Assembly: GCA_002408725.1 (NCBI GenBank)
Contig: DHTR01000008.1
Location: forward strand, 9,659 to 27,036
Length of the DNA stretch: 17,378 bases
DNA from: Pelotomaculum sp. UBA5255
GTDB taxonomy: Bacteria > Bacillota > Desulfotomaculia > Desulfotomaculales > Pelotomaculaceae
Direction: 5' to 3'
Part shown: positions 1 through 8,057 of the stretch, piece after piece
How the letters are laid out: each line of letters starts with the position of its first letter
How positions within the stretch are numbered: the first letter of the stretch is position 1
Notes under the pieces: generated by a model
Told to the model about the DNA's origin: nothing
The model's input: only the letters and a program-made list of their open reading frames with translations
Database searches by the model: none
Made by a program: the position numbers and the translations under genes

Positions 1-1316
1 TCAAGGACATCGACCGGGCCTGGGAGGCGGTTCGCCAGGCCGAGCAGGCAAGGATCCATACCTTTATCGCAACCTCGGATATTCACCTGAAGTATAAGCT
101 GCGCCTGAGCCGGGACCAGGTCCTGGAAGCTGCTGTGGCGGCTGTAAAACGTGCCAGGACCTATACGGAGGATGTGGAGTTCTCCGCAGAGGACGCCTCC
201 CGCTCCGACCCTGAGTTTTTGTTTCAGGTACTGGCCGCGGCCATTAAAGCCGGGGCCACGGTTGTCAATATACCGGATACGGTGGGCTACGCCATCCCCG
301 GTGAGTGGGGCGGCTTTATCAAGACTATCTGTGACCGGGTACCGGGAATTGAAAAGGTGGTTGTGAGCATCCACTGCCATAACGACCTGGGTCTGGCCGT
401 TGCCAACTCTCTGGCTGCCGTGACAAACGGCGCCCGCCAGGTGGAGGGGGCCATTAACGGTATTGGCGAGCGGGCCGGCAACGCGGCCCTGGAGGAAGTG
501 ATTATGGCCTTACATACCCGGAAGGACCAGTTCGGCCTGTTTACCGCCGCGCACACCGAGGAGATTTACAGGACCAGCAGACTGGTCAGCACCCTGACCG
601 GGATGAAGGTTCAAGCCAACAAGGCCGTCGTGGGGAACAACGCCTTTGCCCATGAGGCCGGCATTCACCAGGACGGTGTGCTAAAAGAGCGCACCACCTA
701 CGAGATTATGAATCCCGCCATGGTGGGACTCAGCAGAAGCAATCTGGTCATGGGCAAGCACTCCGGTCGTCATGCCTTTCGCCAGCGGCTGGAAGATATG
801 GGCTTCAGCCTGAGTGATGAGGAATTAGACCATGCCTTTGAGCACTTTAAAAAACTGGCCGATAAGAAAAGTGATATCACCGACGAAGATATCGAGGCTA
901 TTGTCGAGGAAGAAATGCACCTCGTGCCGGATTCCTACACATTGGATTATTTGCATATCTCCAGCGGCACTACGGTGGTGCCCACTGCTACAATAGGTTT
1001 GCGGAAAGAAGGAAAGCTTCTGGAGGAGGCGGCCTGCGGAAACGGTCCGGTAGACGCTATCTGCAGGGCAGTGGACAAGAGTACCAAAATACAATGCACC
1101 TTGATCAGTTGGGGGATCAGCGCCATCACCGCCGGCAAGGACGCCCTGGGGGACGTAACCCTGAAAATTACCAGGGACGGCCAGAGAGTCTATACGGGCC
1201 GGGGGATCAGCACCGATATCCTGGAAGCCAGTGCCAAGGCCTATGTTAACGCTGTGAACAAACTGGTCTGGGAGGCAAGTCTGGAAGAGTCCCAAACCAG
1301 TGATGATAAAACATAA
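1..1316 (+). CDS. leuA: 2-isopropylmalate synthase, 5' partial
   Basis: LeuA condenses acetyl-CoA with 2-oxoisovalerate, the first committed step of leucine synthesis in the cytoplasm. The reading frame is open from base 3, giving 437 visible residues. The family is usually about 500-510 aa, so roughly the first 70 residues, including the TTLRDGEQ active-site motif, lie outside the window. Visible signs are DIDRAWEAVR and FIATSDIHLKYKLRLSR near the left edge, the metal-binding HxH in SIHCHNDLGLAVANS (codons from about 366), and the GIGERAGNAALEE and NAFAHEAGIHQDG motifs. The C-terminal LeuA regulatory (allosteric dimer) domain contains CGNGPVDAICRAVDK. Leucine feedback inhibition is expected from the family. 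The GTG at 135 is an internal valine codon, not a start. leuC follows after 51 bp. Confidence 0.97.
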   Translation, partial: KDIDRAWEAVRQAEQARIHTFIATSDIHLKYKLRLSRDQVLEAAVAAVKRARTYTEDVEFSAEDASRSDPEFLFQVLAAAIKAGATVVNIPDTVGYAIPGEWGGFIKTICDRVPGIEKVVVSIHCHNDLGLAVANSLAAVTNGARQVEGAINGIGERAGNAALEEVIMALHTRKDQFGLFTAAHTEEIYRTSRLVSTLTGMKVQANKAVVGNNAFAHEAGIHQDGVLKERTTYEIMNPAMVGLSRSNLVMGKHSGRHAFRQRLEDMGFSLSDEELDHAFEHFKKLADKKSDITDEDIEAIVEEEMHLVPDSYTLDYLHISSGTTVVPTATIGLRKEGKLLEEAACGNGPVDAICRAVDKSTKIQCTLISWGISAITAGKDALGDVTLKITRDGQRVYTGRGISTDILEASAKAYVNAVNKLVWEASLEESQTSDDKT

Positions 1317-1351
1317 ACTTACCCTTTAAAAATTTTGATTATAAATTGAAC

Positions 1352-1377
1352 GGAGTGAAACAATGAAATGCCGATGA
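1352..1377 (+). promoter_or_regulatory. leuC translation start region with overlapping four-codon ORF
   Basis: The only Shine-Dalgarno-like stretch is GGAG at 1352-1355. Three ATGs follow, at 1363, 1368 and 1374. The best-spaced one (1363, 7 nt away) opens a four-codon ORF, M-K-C-R, that stops at TGA 1375-1377. That stop overlaps the in-frame leuC ATG at 1374 as ATGA. The leuC frame also has ATG at 1368, 12 nt from the SD. The overlap is visible. Translational coupling is inference. Confidence 0.4.
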
Positions 1378-2630
1378 CCCTTACCGAGAAGATTCTGGCG
1401 GCCCACGCCGGCAAAGAGCAGGTCGTTCCCGGTGAACTAATTAACGCCCGGGTCGATCTGGTGCTGGGCAATGATATTACAGCGCCGGTGGCGATCCGGG
1501 AATTTGAAAAAATCGGGGTCAAAGACGTTTTTGACCGAGATCGGGTAGCACTGGTCCCAGACCACTTTACCCCCAACAAGGACATCAAGTCTGCAGAGCA
1601 GTCCAGGCTCCTCCGGGAATTTGCCGAAAAGCACGACCTGCCCCACTATTTCGAGGTGGGCCGCATGGGGATTGAGCACTGCCTCCTGCCCGAGCAGGGA
1701 TTGGTGGGGCCGGGAGACCTGGTCATCGGCGCCGATTCTCATACCTGCACCTATGGAGCGCTGGGCGCCTTTTCCACCGGTGTGGGAAGCACCGACCTGG
1801 CGGCGGCAATGGCTCTTGGAGAGACCTGGCTAAAGGTGCCGGAGTCCCTGAAATTCGAGTTTGGAGGGGAACTTGGCCCCTGGGTGGGCGGCAAGGACCT
1901 GATCCTGCACACCATTGGGGATATTGGGGTGGACGGGGCGCTGTACAGGGCCATGGAGTTCACCGGTTCCGCCATTGAAGGCCTGTCCATGGACGGGCGC
2001 CTGACCATGTGCAACATGGCCATTGAAGCCGGGGGTAAGAACGGCATCATTGCCCCGGACGGGATCACCCGGGAGTTTGTAGAGGGGCGCTGCCGCCGGC
2101 CATACCAGTTTTACGAGAGTGATGTTGATGCCAAATACCAAAAAACTTACTCCTACGATGCTTCCCAGATCGAGCCCCAGGTTGCCTTCCCGCACCTGCC
2201 GGAGAACAGCCGGCCGCTCAGCGATGTGGGAAACGTGGAAATAGACCAGGTTGTGATCGGTTCCTGCACAAACGGGCGCATGGATGACCTGAGAGCGGCC
2301 GCGAAGGTCCTCAAGGGCAAGAAGGTGCACAAAAACGTACGGCTGATTATCTTTCCGGGTACCCAGGAGATTTCTCTTCAGGCTATGCAAGAGGGTTTGC
2401 TTCAGATCTTCATTGAGGCCGGCGGGGCGGTCAGTACCCCCACCTGCGGCCCCTGCCTGGGCGGTCACATGGGCATCCTGGCCGGCGGGGAGCGCTGCGT
2501 TGCCACTACCAACCGCAATTTTGTAGGCAGGATGGGCCACCCGGAAAGTGAAGTCTATCTTTCCAACCCGGCGGTTGCAGCGGCTTCCGCCATCTTGGGC
2601 CGGATTGCCGGCCCCGGGGAGGTGGATTAA
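1368..2630 (+). CDS. leuC: 3-isopropylmalate dehydratase large subunit (LeuC, HacA-like type)
   Basis: This is the large subunit of isopropylmalate isomerase, which with LeuD converts 2-isopropylmalate to 3-isopropylmalate. It can also isomerise citramalate for the isoleucine route. The protein is 420 aa, matching the shorter bacterial/archaeal LeuC subfamily rather than the ~466 aa enterobacterial type. Visible motifs are VIGADSHTCTYGALGAF, then Cys300 in GSCTNGR and Cys360/Cys363 in TPTCGPCLGGH, the three ligands expected for the [4Fe-4S] cluster. The start is uncertain between ATG 1368 and ATG 1374 (MTLTEKILAAHAG, the usual family start). The TAA at 2628-2630 directly abuts the leuD ATG, indicating tight co-translation. 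Confidence 0.97.
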   Translation: MPMTLTEKILAAHAGKEQVVPGELINARVDLVLGNDITAPVAIREFEKIGVKDVFDRDRVALVPDHFTPNKDIKSAEQSRLLREFAEKHDLPHYFEVGRMGIEHCLLPEQGLVGPGDLVIGADSHTCTYGALGAFSTGVGSTDLAAAMALGETWLKVPESLKFEFGGELGPWVGGKDLILHTIGDIGVDGALYRAMEFTGSAIEGLSMDGRLTMCNMAIEAGGKNGIIAPDGITREFVEGRCRRPYQFYESDVDAKYQKTYSYDASQIEPQVAFPHLPENSRPLSDVGNVEIDQVVIGSCTNGRMDDLRAAAKVLKGKKVHKNVRLIIFPGTQEISLQAMQEGLLQIFIEAGGAVSTPTCGPCLGGHMGILAGGERCVATTNRNFVGRMGHPESEVYLSNPAVAAASAILGRIAGPGEVD

Positions 2631-3131
2631 ATGAAATTAGCAGGGAGAACCTGGAAGTTCGGTGCTGATATTGACACCGACGCTATTATTCCAGCCCGGT
2701 ACCTCAATACTTCCGACCCGCAGGAACTGGCCGGACACTGCATGGAGGACGCCGATCCGTCTTTTCCTGCCAGGGTTAAGCCGGGTGACATCATCGTGGC
2801 CGGTAAGAATTTCGGCTGCGGCAGTTCCAGAGAGCATGCCCCTATCGCCATCAAGGCTGCGGGAGTCTCCTGCGTAATTGCCGGTACTTTCGCCAGGATT
2901 TTTTACCGGAATGCCTTTAATATCGGGCTGCCTATTTTTGAATCGTACGAGGCCGCCGCTGAAATCAGCGAAGGGGACGAGGTCGAAGTGGAAGCGGCTA
3001 CCGGCCGGATTATTAACCGTACCACAGGGAAGACGTATACAGCCACGCCCGTGCCGCCTTTTATGCAGCAGATTATCGCAGCGGGAGGGCTGATCCGCTA
3101 TGTGGCGGAAAAGGTGAGAAAAGATGTTTAA
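2631..3131 (+). CDS. leuD: 3-isopropylmalate dehydratase small subunit
   Basis: This is the small (swivel-domain) subunit that completes the LeuCD isomerase. At 166 aa it has the expected length for the subfamily that pairs with a 420 aa LeuC. Key motifs are DIDTDAIIPARYL near residue 14, the substrate-loop motif GKNFGCGSSREHAP at residues 58-71, and FARIFYRNAFNIGLP. The ATG immediately follows the leuC stop, and GGGGAGG at 2616-2622, inside the leuC coding end, provides the ribosome binding site. The 3' end overlaps leuB by 8 nt. Confidence 0.97.
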   Translation: MKLAGRTWKFGADIDTDAIIPARYLNTSDPQELAGHCMEDADPSFPARVKPGDIIVAGKNFGCGSSREHAPIAIKAAGVSCVIAGTFARIFYRNAFNIGLPIFESYEAAAEISEGDEVEVEAATGRIINRTTGKTYTATPVPPFMQQIIAAGGLIRYVAEKVRKDV

Positions 3132-4197
3132 AATCGCGGTATTACCCGGAGATGGAATTGGCCCGGAAATCACCGTTCAGGCGGTCCGGGTGCTGGAGGC
3201 CATAGGCCGGCGCTTTAATCATCAGTTTGAATTTAAAGAAGGGCTGGTAGGAGGGGCCGCCTGTGACGCTGTGGGGTGCCCCCTGCCCGCTGAAACCCTG
3301 GAACTCTGCCATGAAAGCGACGCTATTCTCTTCGGTGCTGTGGGAGGCCCCAAATGGGACAGCCTGCCGCTGCACCTGCGCCCGGAGACCGGCGGGATTC
3401 TATCCCTGCGCAAGGAATTTGGCTTGTACGCCAACCTGCGCCCGGTCAAGGTCTACCCGGCGCTCGTCAATGCTACTCCTCTTAAGCCGGAATTAGTGAC
3501 TGGGCTGGATCTTCTGGTCCTGCGGGAGCTCACGGGCGGACTTTACTTCGGAAAAAAATACAGGGAGCCCCTGCCGGGCGGCGGCGTCCGGGTTGTGGAT
3601 ACCCTGGAATACACCACTCCGGAAATTGAGCGGATCCTCCGCATGGCCTTTGAGTTGGCCCGGAAGCGGCGCCATAAGGTCATCTCGGTGGATAAGTCCA
3701 ACATTCTGGAGAGCTCCCGTCACTGGCGGGAAGTTGCCTGCGCCGTCGGTGCGGAGTATCCTGATGTGGAACTGGACCACATGTATGTCGACAACTGCGC
3801 TATGCAGTTGATCAAAAACCCGAAGCAGTTTGATGTCCTGGTTACAGAGAACATGTTCGGCGACATCCTCAGCGATCAGGCCTCCGTCCTTGCGGGATCC
3901 CTGGGAATGCTCGCCTCAGCCAGCCTTGGCGGCGGGATCGGACTTTATGAGCCGGCCCACGGCACCGCGCCCGATATCGCCGGCTTGCAGCTGGCCAACC
4001 CCATCGCGGCGATTCTTTCGGCGGCCATGTTGCTGCGCTTCTCCTTAAACCTGGGCAGCGAAGCCGATTGTATCGAGCGGGCCGTGGCCGGTGCTTTAAA
4101 ACAGGGCTTCCGCACCGCCGATCTAATGGAAGAAGGTAAAAAACAGGTCGGTACCACCGAGATGGGAGACCAGGTAATTATCCAGATTGAGGTATAA
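3124..4197 (+). CDS. leuB: 3-isopropylmalate dehydrogenase
   Basis: LeuB oxidatively decarboxylates 3-isopropylmalate with NAD+ to 2-oxoisocaproate. The same enzyme can act on 3-methylmalate to give 2-oxobutyrate in the citramalate pathway. At 357 aa it is the normal length. Motifs: GDGIGPEIT at the N-terminus, LRxxxGLYANLRPVK, LRELTGGLYFG, VDNCAMQLIKNPKQFD starting near residue 222, the Mg2+/substrate segment TENMFGDILSDQ near residues 240-251, and the NAD-binding EPAHGTAPDIAG loop. It overlaps the end of leuD by 8 nt, so it is probably translated from the same mRNA. No terminator is visible before cimA. Confidence 0.97.
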   Translation: MFKIAVLPGDGIGPEITVQAVRVLEAIGRRFNHQFEFKEGLVGGAACDAVGCPLPAETLELCHESDAILFGAVGGPKWDSLPLHLRPETGGILSLRKEFGLYANLRPVKVYPALVNATPLKPELVTGLDLLVLRELTGGLYFGKKYREPLPGGGVRVVDTLEYTTPEIERILRMAFELARKRRHKVISVDKSNILESSRHWREVACAVGAEYPDVELDHMYVDNCAMQLIKNPKQFDVLVTENMFGDILSDQASVLAGSLGMLASASLGGGIGLYEPAHGTAPDIAGLQLANPIAAILSAAMLLRFSLNLGSEADCIERAVAGALKQGFRTADLMEEGKKQVGTTEMGDQVIIQIEV

Positions 4198-4206
4198 GAT
4201 GCGGAA

Positions 4207-4260
4207 AGTAGGATTGGGCTTAGGCTTAGACTGAAATTAGAATTAAGATTAGGATTGGCA
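4207..4260 (+). repeat. Degenerate hexamer tandem repeat in the leuB-cimA gap
   Basis: Nine consecutive six-base units can be read, related to TTAGGA: AGTAGG, ATTGGG, CTTAGG, CTTAGA, CTGAAA, TTAGAA, TTAAGA, TTAGGA, TTGGCA. The period of six is kept across 54 bp while the units drift. It starts ten bases after the leuB stop codon and is non-coding as far as can be seen. Function is unknown. Confidence 0.55.
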
Positions 4261-4265
4261 AACAC

Positions 4266-4292
4266 TACTTTCAAGAGATACTTTTCAAGAGA
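4266..4292 (+). repeat. Tandem direct repeat of 13-14 bp
   Basis: TACTTTCAAGAGA (4266-4278) is followed directly by TACTTTTCAAGAGA (4279-4292), the second copy having one extra T. A smaller CCAATAT duplication follows just downstream. The copies lie about 70 bp before the cimA start. They could be slippage products or a paired protein-binding site. Nothing visible decides between these. Confidence 0.6.
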
Positions 4293-4361
4293 GCCAATAT
4301 CCAATATAAGGTAAAATACTGTTCTGTATATTTCCCGCGTCCAATAACGGAGGTATTTGCG

Positions 4362-5951
4362 ATGCCCTCAGTACAGATTTATGACACGACTTTAAGAGAC
4401 GGCACCCAGGCGGAGGGTATCTCTTTTTCCTGTGAAGACAAAATAAAAATCGCCCAGCGCCTGGATATAATGGGTTTCCATTATATTGAAGGGGGCTGGC
4501 CGGGGTCCAACCCCAAGGATGTTGATTTTTTCAACCGGATTCAGGGTTATAACCTAAAGAACGCCAGGATAGTGGCCTTCGGTTCGACCAGGAAGGCCGG
4601 GTTGCCGGCTGAAAATGACGCCAATGTTAAGGCCATTTTAGACTCCGGGGTTCGGGTCGCCACTATCTTTGGGAAGACATGGGACCTTCATGTAGCAAAG
4701 TCCCTGGGGACCACTCCGGAAGAAAACCTGGCCATGATCAGGGATACCATAGCCTACCTGAAAAGCCGGGGGCTTGAGGTTCACTATGATGCGGAGCACT
4801 TCTTCGACGGCTATAAAGCCAACCCGGCCTATGCCCTGGAAACAATCCGGGCAGCGGAAGCAGGGGGGGCTCACGCAGTGATCCTGTGCGACACCAATGG
4901 CGGCAGCCTGCCCTGGGAGATTAAAGAATTGGTGGAAATGGCGGCGGCGCAGCTGGCCCGGCCTGTCGGCATTCATGCCCACAACGACAGCGAGCTGGCC
5001 GTGGCCAACACGGTAACGGCCGTGCAGGCCGGCGCAACGCTGGTGCAGGGTACAGTAAACGGTTATGGCGAACGGTGCGGCAACGCCAACCTCTGCTCCA
5101 TTATTCCCGTTCTAACCTTGAAGTGCGGAATTGATACGATTGTTCCGGAAAAGCTCGCCCACCTTACTGAAATGTCCCGCTTTGTCAGCGAAGTTGCCAA
5201 CGTTAGCCCGGATTCCCGCCAGCCCTTCGTGGGCGCCAGCGCCTTTGCCCATAAAGGCGGGGTGCATGTCAGCGCCCTCTTAAAAGACCCCAAAACCTAT
5301 GAACACATTGACCCGGAAGTGGTGGGCAACCGCCGGAGGGTGCTGGTATCGGAACTCTCCGGTATGTCCAACCTGTTTTACAAGTATAAGGAAATGAATC
5401 TCCAGGTGGACCGTGGCGGTCCCGAAGGAAGGCGTATCCTGGGGGAAATCAAGCAACTCGAAAACCAGGGCTTTCAGTTCGAGGGCTCCGAAGGTTCCTT
5501 TTCGCTTCTCCTGCGCAAGGCCTTTGACGGCTACCGCGAGCCCTTCACCCTGGAGGCCTGTCGTCTCCTGGTGGAAATCAAGGAAAACACCCCCGCCCAT
5601 TCTGAAGCCATTATCAAGATGAGAGTGGGCGACCAGGTGGTGCATACCGCAGCCGAGGGCAACGGCCCGGTGAACGCCCTGGATAACGCCCTGCGCAAGG
5701 CCCTGAAAGGGTTTTATCCGAGCATCGGGGTCATGCATCTAAATGACTACAAGGTCCGGGTTCTAGATGAAAAAGACGGCACCGGGGCCTATGTGCGGGT
5801 GCATATAGATTCCGGAGACGGTCGTCATTCCTGGGGCACAGTCGGTGTCTCCCAGAACATCATCGAGGCCAGCTGGCAGGCGCTGGCAGACAGCATTGCC
5901 TATGGTTTGCTGAAGAGCGAAAACGCCGACCTCCAGAGCAGCGAAGAATAA
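4362..5951 (+). CDS. cimA: (R)-citramalate synthase
   Basis: CimA condenses pyruvate and acetyl-CoA to (R)-citramalate, the entry to threonine-independent isoleucine synthesis. The 529 aa length and the motif spread fit the long CimA family (related to LeuA and homocitrate synthase). DTTLRDGTQ lies at residues 8-16. GISFSCEDKIKIAQRLD and YIEGGWPGSNPKD are typical of CimA rather than LeuA. The metal ligands His205 and His207 are in GIHAHNDSELAVANT. FAHKGGVHVSA and a C-terminal regulatory LeuA-dimer domain with EGNGPVNALDNALRKAL follow. The ATG at 4362 has GGAGG at 4349-4353. Placement behind leuCDB supplies the isomerase and dehydrogenase needed to turn citramalate into 2-oxobutyrate. Isoleucine feedback is expected from the family, not seen here. 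Confidence 0.95.
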   Translation: MPSVQIYDTTLRDGTQAEGISFSCEDKIKIAQRLDIMGFHYIEGGWPGSNPKDVDFFNRIQGYNLKNARIVAFGSTRKAGLPAENDANVKAILDSGVRVATIFGKTWDLHVAKSLGTTPEENLAMIRDTIAYLKSRGLEVHYDAEHFFDGYKANPAYALETIRAAEAGGAHAVILCDTNGGSLPWEIKELVEMAAAQLARPVGIHAHNDSELAVANTVTAVQAGATLVQGTVNGYGERCGNANLCSIIPVLTLKCGIDTIVPEKLAHLTEMSRFVSEVANVSPDSRQPFVGASAFAHKGGVHVSALLKDPKTYEHIDPEVVGNRRRVLVSELSGMSNLFYKYKEMNLQVDRGGPEGRRILGEIKQLENQGFQFEGSEGSFSLLLRKAFDGYREPFTLEACRLLVEIKENTPAHSEAIIKMRVGDQVVHTAAEGNGPVNALDNALRKALKGFYPSIGVMHLNDYKVRVLDEKDGTGAYVRVHIDSGDGRHSWGTVGVSQNIIEASWQALADSIAYGLLKSENADLQSSEE

Positions 5952-5961
5952 ACTTAGAACT

Positions 5962-6040
5962 AAGGGGACGGTTTTCTGTCGCGTTAGGTTGATAAAAATA
6001 TTGTGTTTCTTCACCTGTATTGCAGGGAACCGCTTCTCCC
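5962..6040 (+). repeat. Possible REP-like dispersed element (degenerate)
   Basis: AAGGGGACGGTTTTCTGTCG at 5962-5981 resembles a GGGGACGGTT sequence I recall recurring between genes in related Clostridia. A weak inverse, GGGAACCGCTTCTCCC, sits at 6025-6040 and overlaps the cimA terminator. Only one copy is in this window, so repetitiveness cannot be shown from it. Confidence 0.25.
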
Positions 6041-6071
6041 ATACGAAATAATGGGTTGAGCGGGTTTTTTT
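6028..6071 (+). terminator. Intrinsic terminator downstream of cimA
   Basis: An imperfect stem pairs AACCGCT...CCCAT (6028-6042) with ATGGG...AGCGGGTT (6051-6066) around the loop ACGAAATA. It is followed by a seven-T run at 6065-6071. The stem has an internal mismatch and a bulge but ends in a GC-rich base. It would end the leu-cimA transcript before cdaA. Confidence 0.6.
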
Positions 6072-6121
6072 CCTTATTCCAGAGAGATACTATTTTGCAG
6101 GGTCAAAGGGGAGGAATATAA

Positions 6122-6958
6122 GTGGAGCAGTTCTGGCTCCCTAACCTGGAATATTTAAAAACGGTGCTCAAGCTGAACCTGAGCAGTGTAATCGACATTA
6201 TTATTGTAGCCTTTATCATGTACAAGCTGATGCTGCTGATCAAGGGAACCAGAGCGGTTCAACTGCTAAAGGGACTGGCCGTCCTGTTGATTGCGACCTC
6301 CCTTTCCAACATCTTCAACTTGTATACCATGAACTGGCTCCTGAGGCAGGCCATGACTGCACTGGTGGTGGCGTTGCCGGTGGTGTTTCAGCCCGAGCTC
6401 AGGCGAGCCCTGGAAAAATTGGGCCGGGGAAAATTTTTAGCTCAAGGCGCCTTGTTCCCGGGAGAGATTGACCAGGCCAGGGTAATTGCCGAGATCACTC
6501 GTTCAGCCACTGTCCTGTCTAAGAACAAAATGGGAGCCCTCATTGTTCTGGAACGCGAGACCGGGCTGGAAGAGCACATCGGCACCGGTGTAAAGATTGA
6601 CGGCATTGCTTCGGCTGAATTTATGGTCAACATCTTTCTGCCCAAAACACCCCTCCATGACGGGGCGATTATTATCCGGGGAGATCGGGTAGCTGCGGCG
6701 GCCTGTTTTCTGCCGCTGAGTGACAACCCTCACCTCACCACCGAACTGGGGACCAGACACCGGGCAGGTATAGGAATCACCGAGCAGTCCGACGCTGTCG
6801 CGGTGATTATTTCCGAAGAAACAGGCACCATTTCCCTGGCGGTTGAGGGCGTACTCAACCGCTACCTGGATGAGACCACCCTGCAGGATAAGCTTTCCTC
6901 ACTTCTTAGTAATAAAAAGACCGGAAATTCGCTCTCACAAATGTGGTTCAGGAGGTAA
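6122..6958 (+). CDS. cdaA: Diadenylate cyclase CdaA
   Basis: CdaA makes the second messenger c-di-AMP from two ATP at the membrane, controlling potassium/osmolyte balance and cell-wall homeostasis in Firmicutes. The protein is 278 aa, typical for CdaA. Three N-terminal membrane segments lie roughly at residues 22-40, 45-62 and 69-88, followed by the DAC catalytic domain (about 100-250). The two catalytic motifs are intact: DGA at 180-182 (PLHDGAIIIRGDRV) and RHR at 212-214 (ELGTRHRAGIGI). The start is GTG at 6122, with AAGGGGAGG at 6106-6114 as ribosome binding site. cdaR follows after four bases, the standard cdaA-cdaR-glmM order. Confidence 0.96.
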   Translation: MEQFWLPNLEYLKTVLKLNLSSVIDIIIVAFIMYKLMLLIKGTRAVQLLKGLAVLLIATSLSNIFNLYTMNWLLRQAMTALVVALPVVFQPELRRALEKLGRGKFLAQGALFPGEIDQARVIAEITRSATVLSKNKMGALIVLERETGLEEHIGTGVKIDGIASAEFMVNIFLPKTPLHDGAIIIRGDRVAAAACFLPLSDNPHLTTELGTRHRAGIGITEQSDAVAVIISEETGTISLAVEGVLNRYLDETTLQDKLSSLLSNKKTGNSLSQMWFRR

Positions 6959-6962
6959 AGTT

Positions 6963-7931
6963 TTGATTAAGCTGGACTGGCGAAATAATTCAATCCGGTT
7001 GCTCGCACTGCTGCTGGCCATCGTCATGTGGATTTATGTGAGCAATGAGCAGAATCCGGTTCGGGAAAAAATCTTAAACGTAAGCCTCGAACACAATGAG
7101 TTGGAGCAAAACTTTATGATCATGGGAGGCCTGCCCGAGAATGTCCGGCTGAGAATCCAGGGCAACCATAACCAGCTTGCCAACCTTGCTCCCGGGGACT
7201 TTAAGGCTGTGGTAAAAATCCCGGAGGGAAGAACGGGGGACCTTGCTCTGCCGGTCCAGGTGAGCGCCCCGGCCGGCCTGCGGATTGCGCAGGTCACCCC
7301 GGAAGAGGTAAGTGTTAAGGTGGACCGCATAGTAAGCAGGCAAATCCCTGTGGCCGTGAGCCTTCGAGGTTCGCCGGCCCAGGGTTTTACCGCCCTGGCC
7401 CCGCAGTACCAGCCCGATGTGGTCGTTGCCAGGGGACCCTCCCGGCTCGTTAATGAGATCAACCAGGCCACGGCGGTTGTGGACATCCAGCAGGCGGTAA
7501 GTGAGATTACCCAGACCCTTGCGGTCAACGTCGGGTCTCCGGATGTTTCCCTGAGCCCGGCAACGGTACAGGTTGTTGTTCCCATCGTCAGCGCCGTGGC
7601 CTCCAAGACGGTGCCTGTTATACCCCAGGTGACCGGAAGCCCGGCAGTTGGCTTTACCGTTAAGAGGAGTTTTACAGAGCCGGCATCGGTACAGGTTTTA
7701 GGACCGGCAGATCTAATCGGGGTCATTACCGAGATTAAAACCGGACCTGTCAGCATCCAGGGCGCCGACAAGAACCTGTCCAGGGAGGTTGATCTGGTTG
7801 TACCGCAGGGTGCCGCAGGTGTGCAGCCCGGCCGGGTGAATGTCCAGGTCGAAGTAAACAAGGTGGAGGCGCCTTCCCCGTCCCCACCGGCCATAGACAC
7901 CGGCAGCGAGCCTCCCGGGCCAAATCCATAA
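6963..7931 (+). CDS. cdaR: CdaA regulatory protein CdaR (YbbR-domain)
   Basis: CdaR is a membrane-anchored extracytoplasmic protein that binds CdaA and modulates its cyclase activity. I place the start at TTG 6963, seven nt after AGGAGG (6950-6955). The open frame reaches further upstream but that part lies inside cdaA and does not look like a signal anchor. From TTG the protein is 322 aa: a single transmembrane anchor at about residues 9-26 (RLLALLLAIVMWIYV), the conserved NEQNPVREK, then several YbbR repeats up to about residue 305, and a Pro/Ser-rich tail. glmM follows after 126 bp. Confidence 0.92.
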   Translation: MIKLDWRNNSIRLLALLLAIVMWIYVSNEQNPVREKILNVSLEHNELEQNFMIMGGLPENVRLRIQGNHNQLANLAPGDFKAVVKIPEGRTGDLALPVQVSAPAGLRIAQVTPEEVSVKVDRIVSRQIPVAVSLRGSPAQGFTALAPQYQPDVVVARGPSRLVNEINQATAVVDIQQAVSEITQTLAVNVGSPDVSLSPATVQVVVPIVSAVASKTVPVIPQVTGSPAVGFTVKRSFTEPASVQVLGPADLIGVITEIKTGPVSIQGADKNLSREVDLVVPQGAAGVQPGRVNVQVEVNKVEAPSPSPPAIDTGSEPPGPNP

Positions 7932-7988
7932 TTTATTTTACCGCTGGAATTGACCACAAGGCCGTCCGGCACATAGAATATTGTGAAA

Positions 7989-8017
7989 TTGACAATGTTG
8001 TAGCGTAAAGTTATAAT
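7989..8017 (+). promoter_or_regulatory. Consensus SigA promoter for glmM
   Basis: TTGACA at 7989-7994 and TATAAT at 8012-8017 match the vegetative sigma factor consensus exactly, with the ideal 17-base spacer. Transcription would start near 8024, about 34 bases before the glmM ATG. It lets glmM be transcribed independently of cdaA-cdaR. Confidence 0.88.
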
Positions 8018-8057
8018 AAGTAAGTTGTAATTTCCCGGATGGAAGGAGAGCGGCCTC

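Noticed and set aside
1830..2540. Minus-strand ORF of 236 codons in leuC
   Set aside because: It is antisense to clear LeuC coding sequence and shows no recognisable motif.
6843..6962. Upstream ATG start for CdaR
   Set aside because: It would overlap the cdaA coding sequence by over 100 bases and add an Arg/Pro-rich segment before the signal anchor. TTG 6963 has AGGAGG at the right distance.
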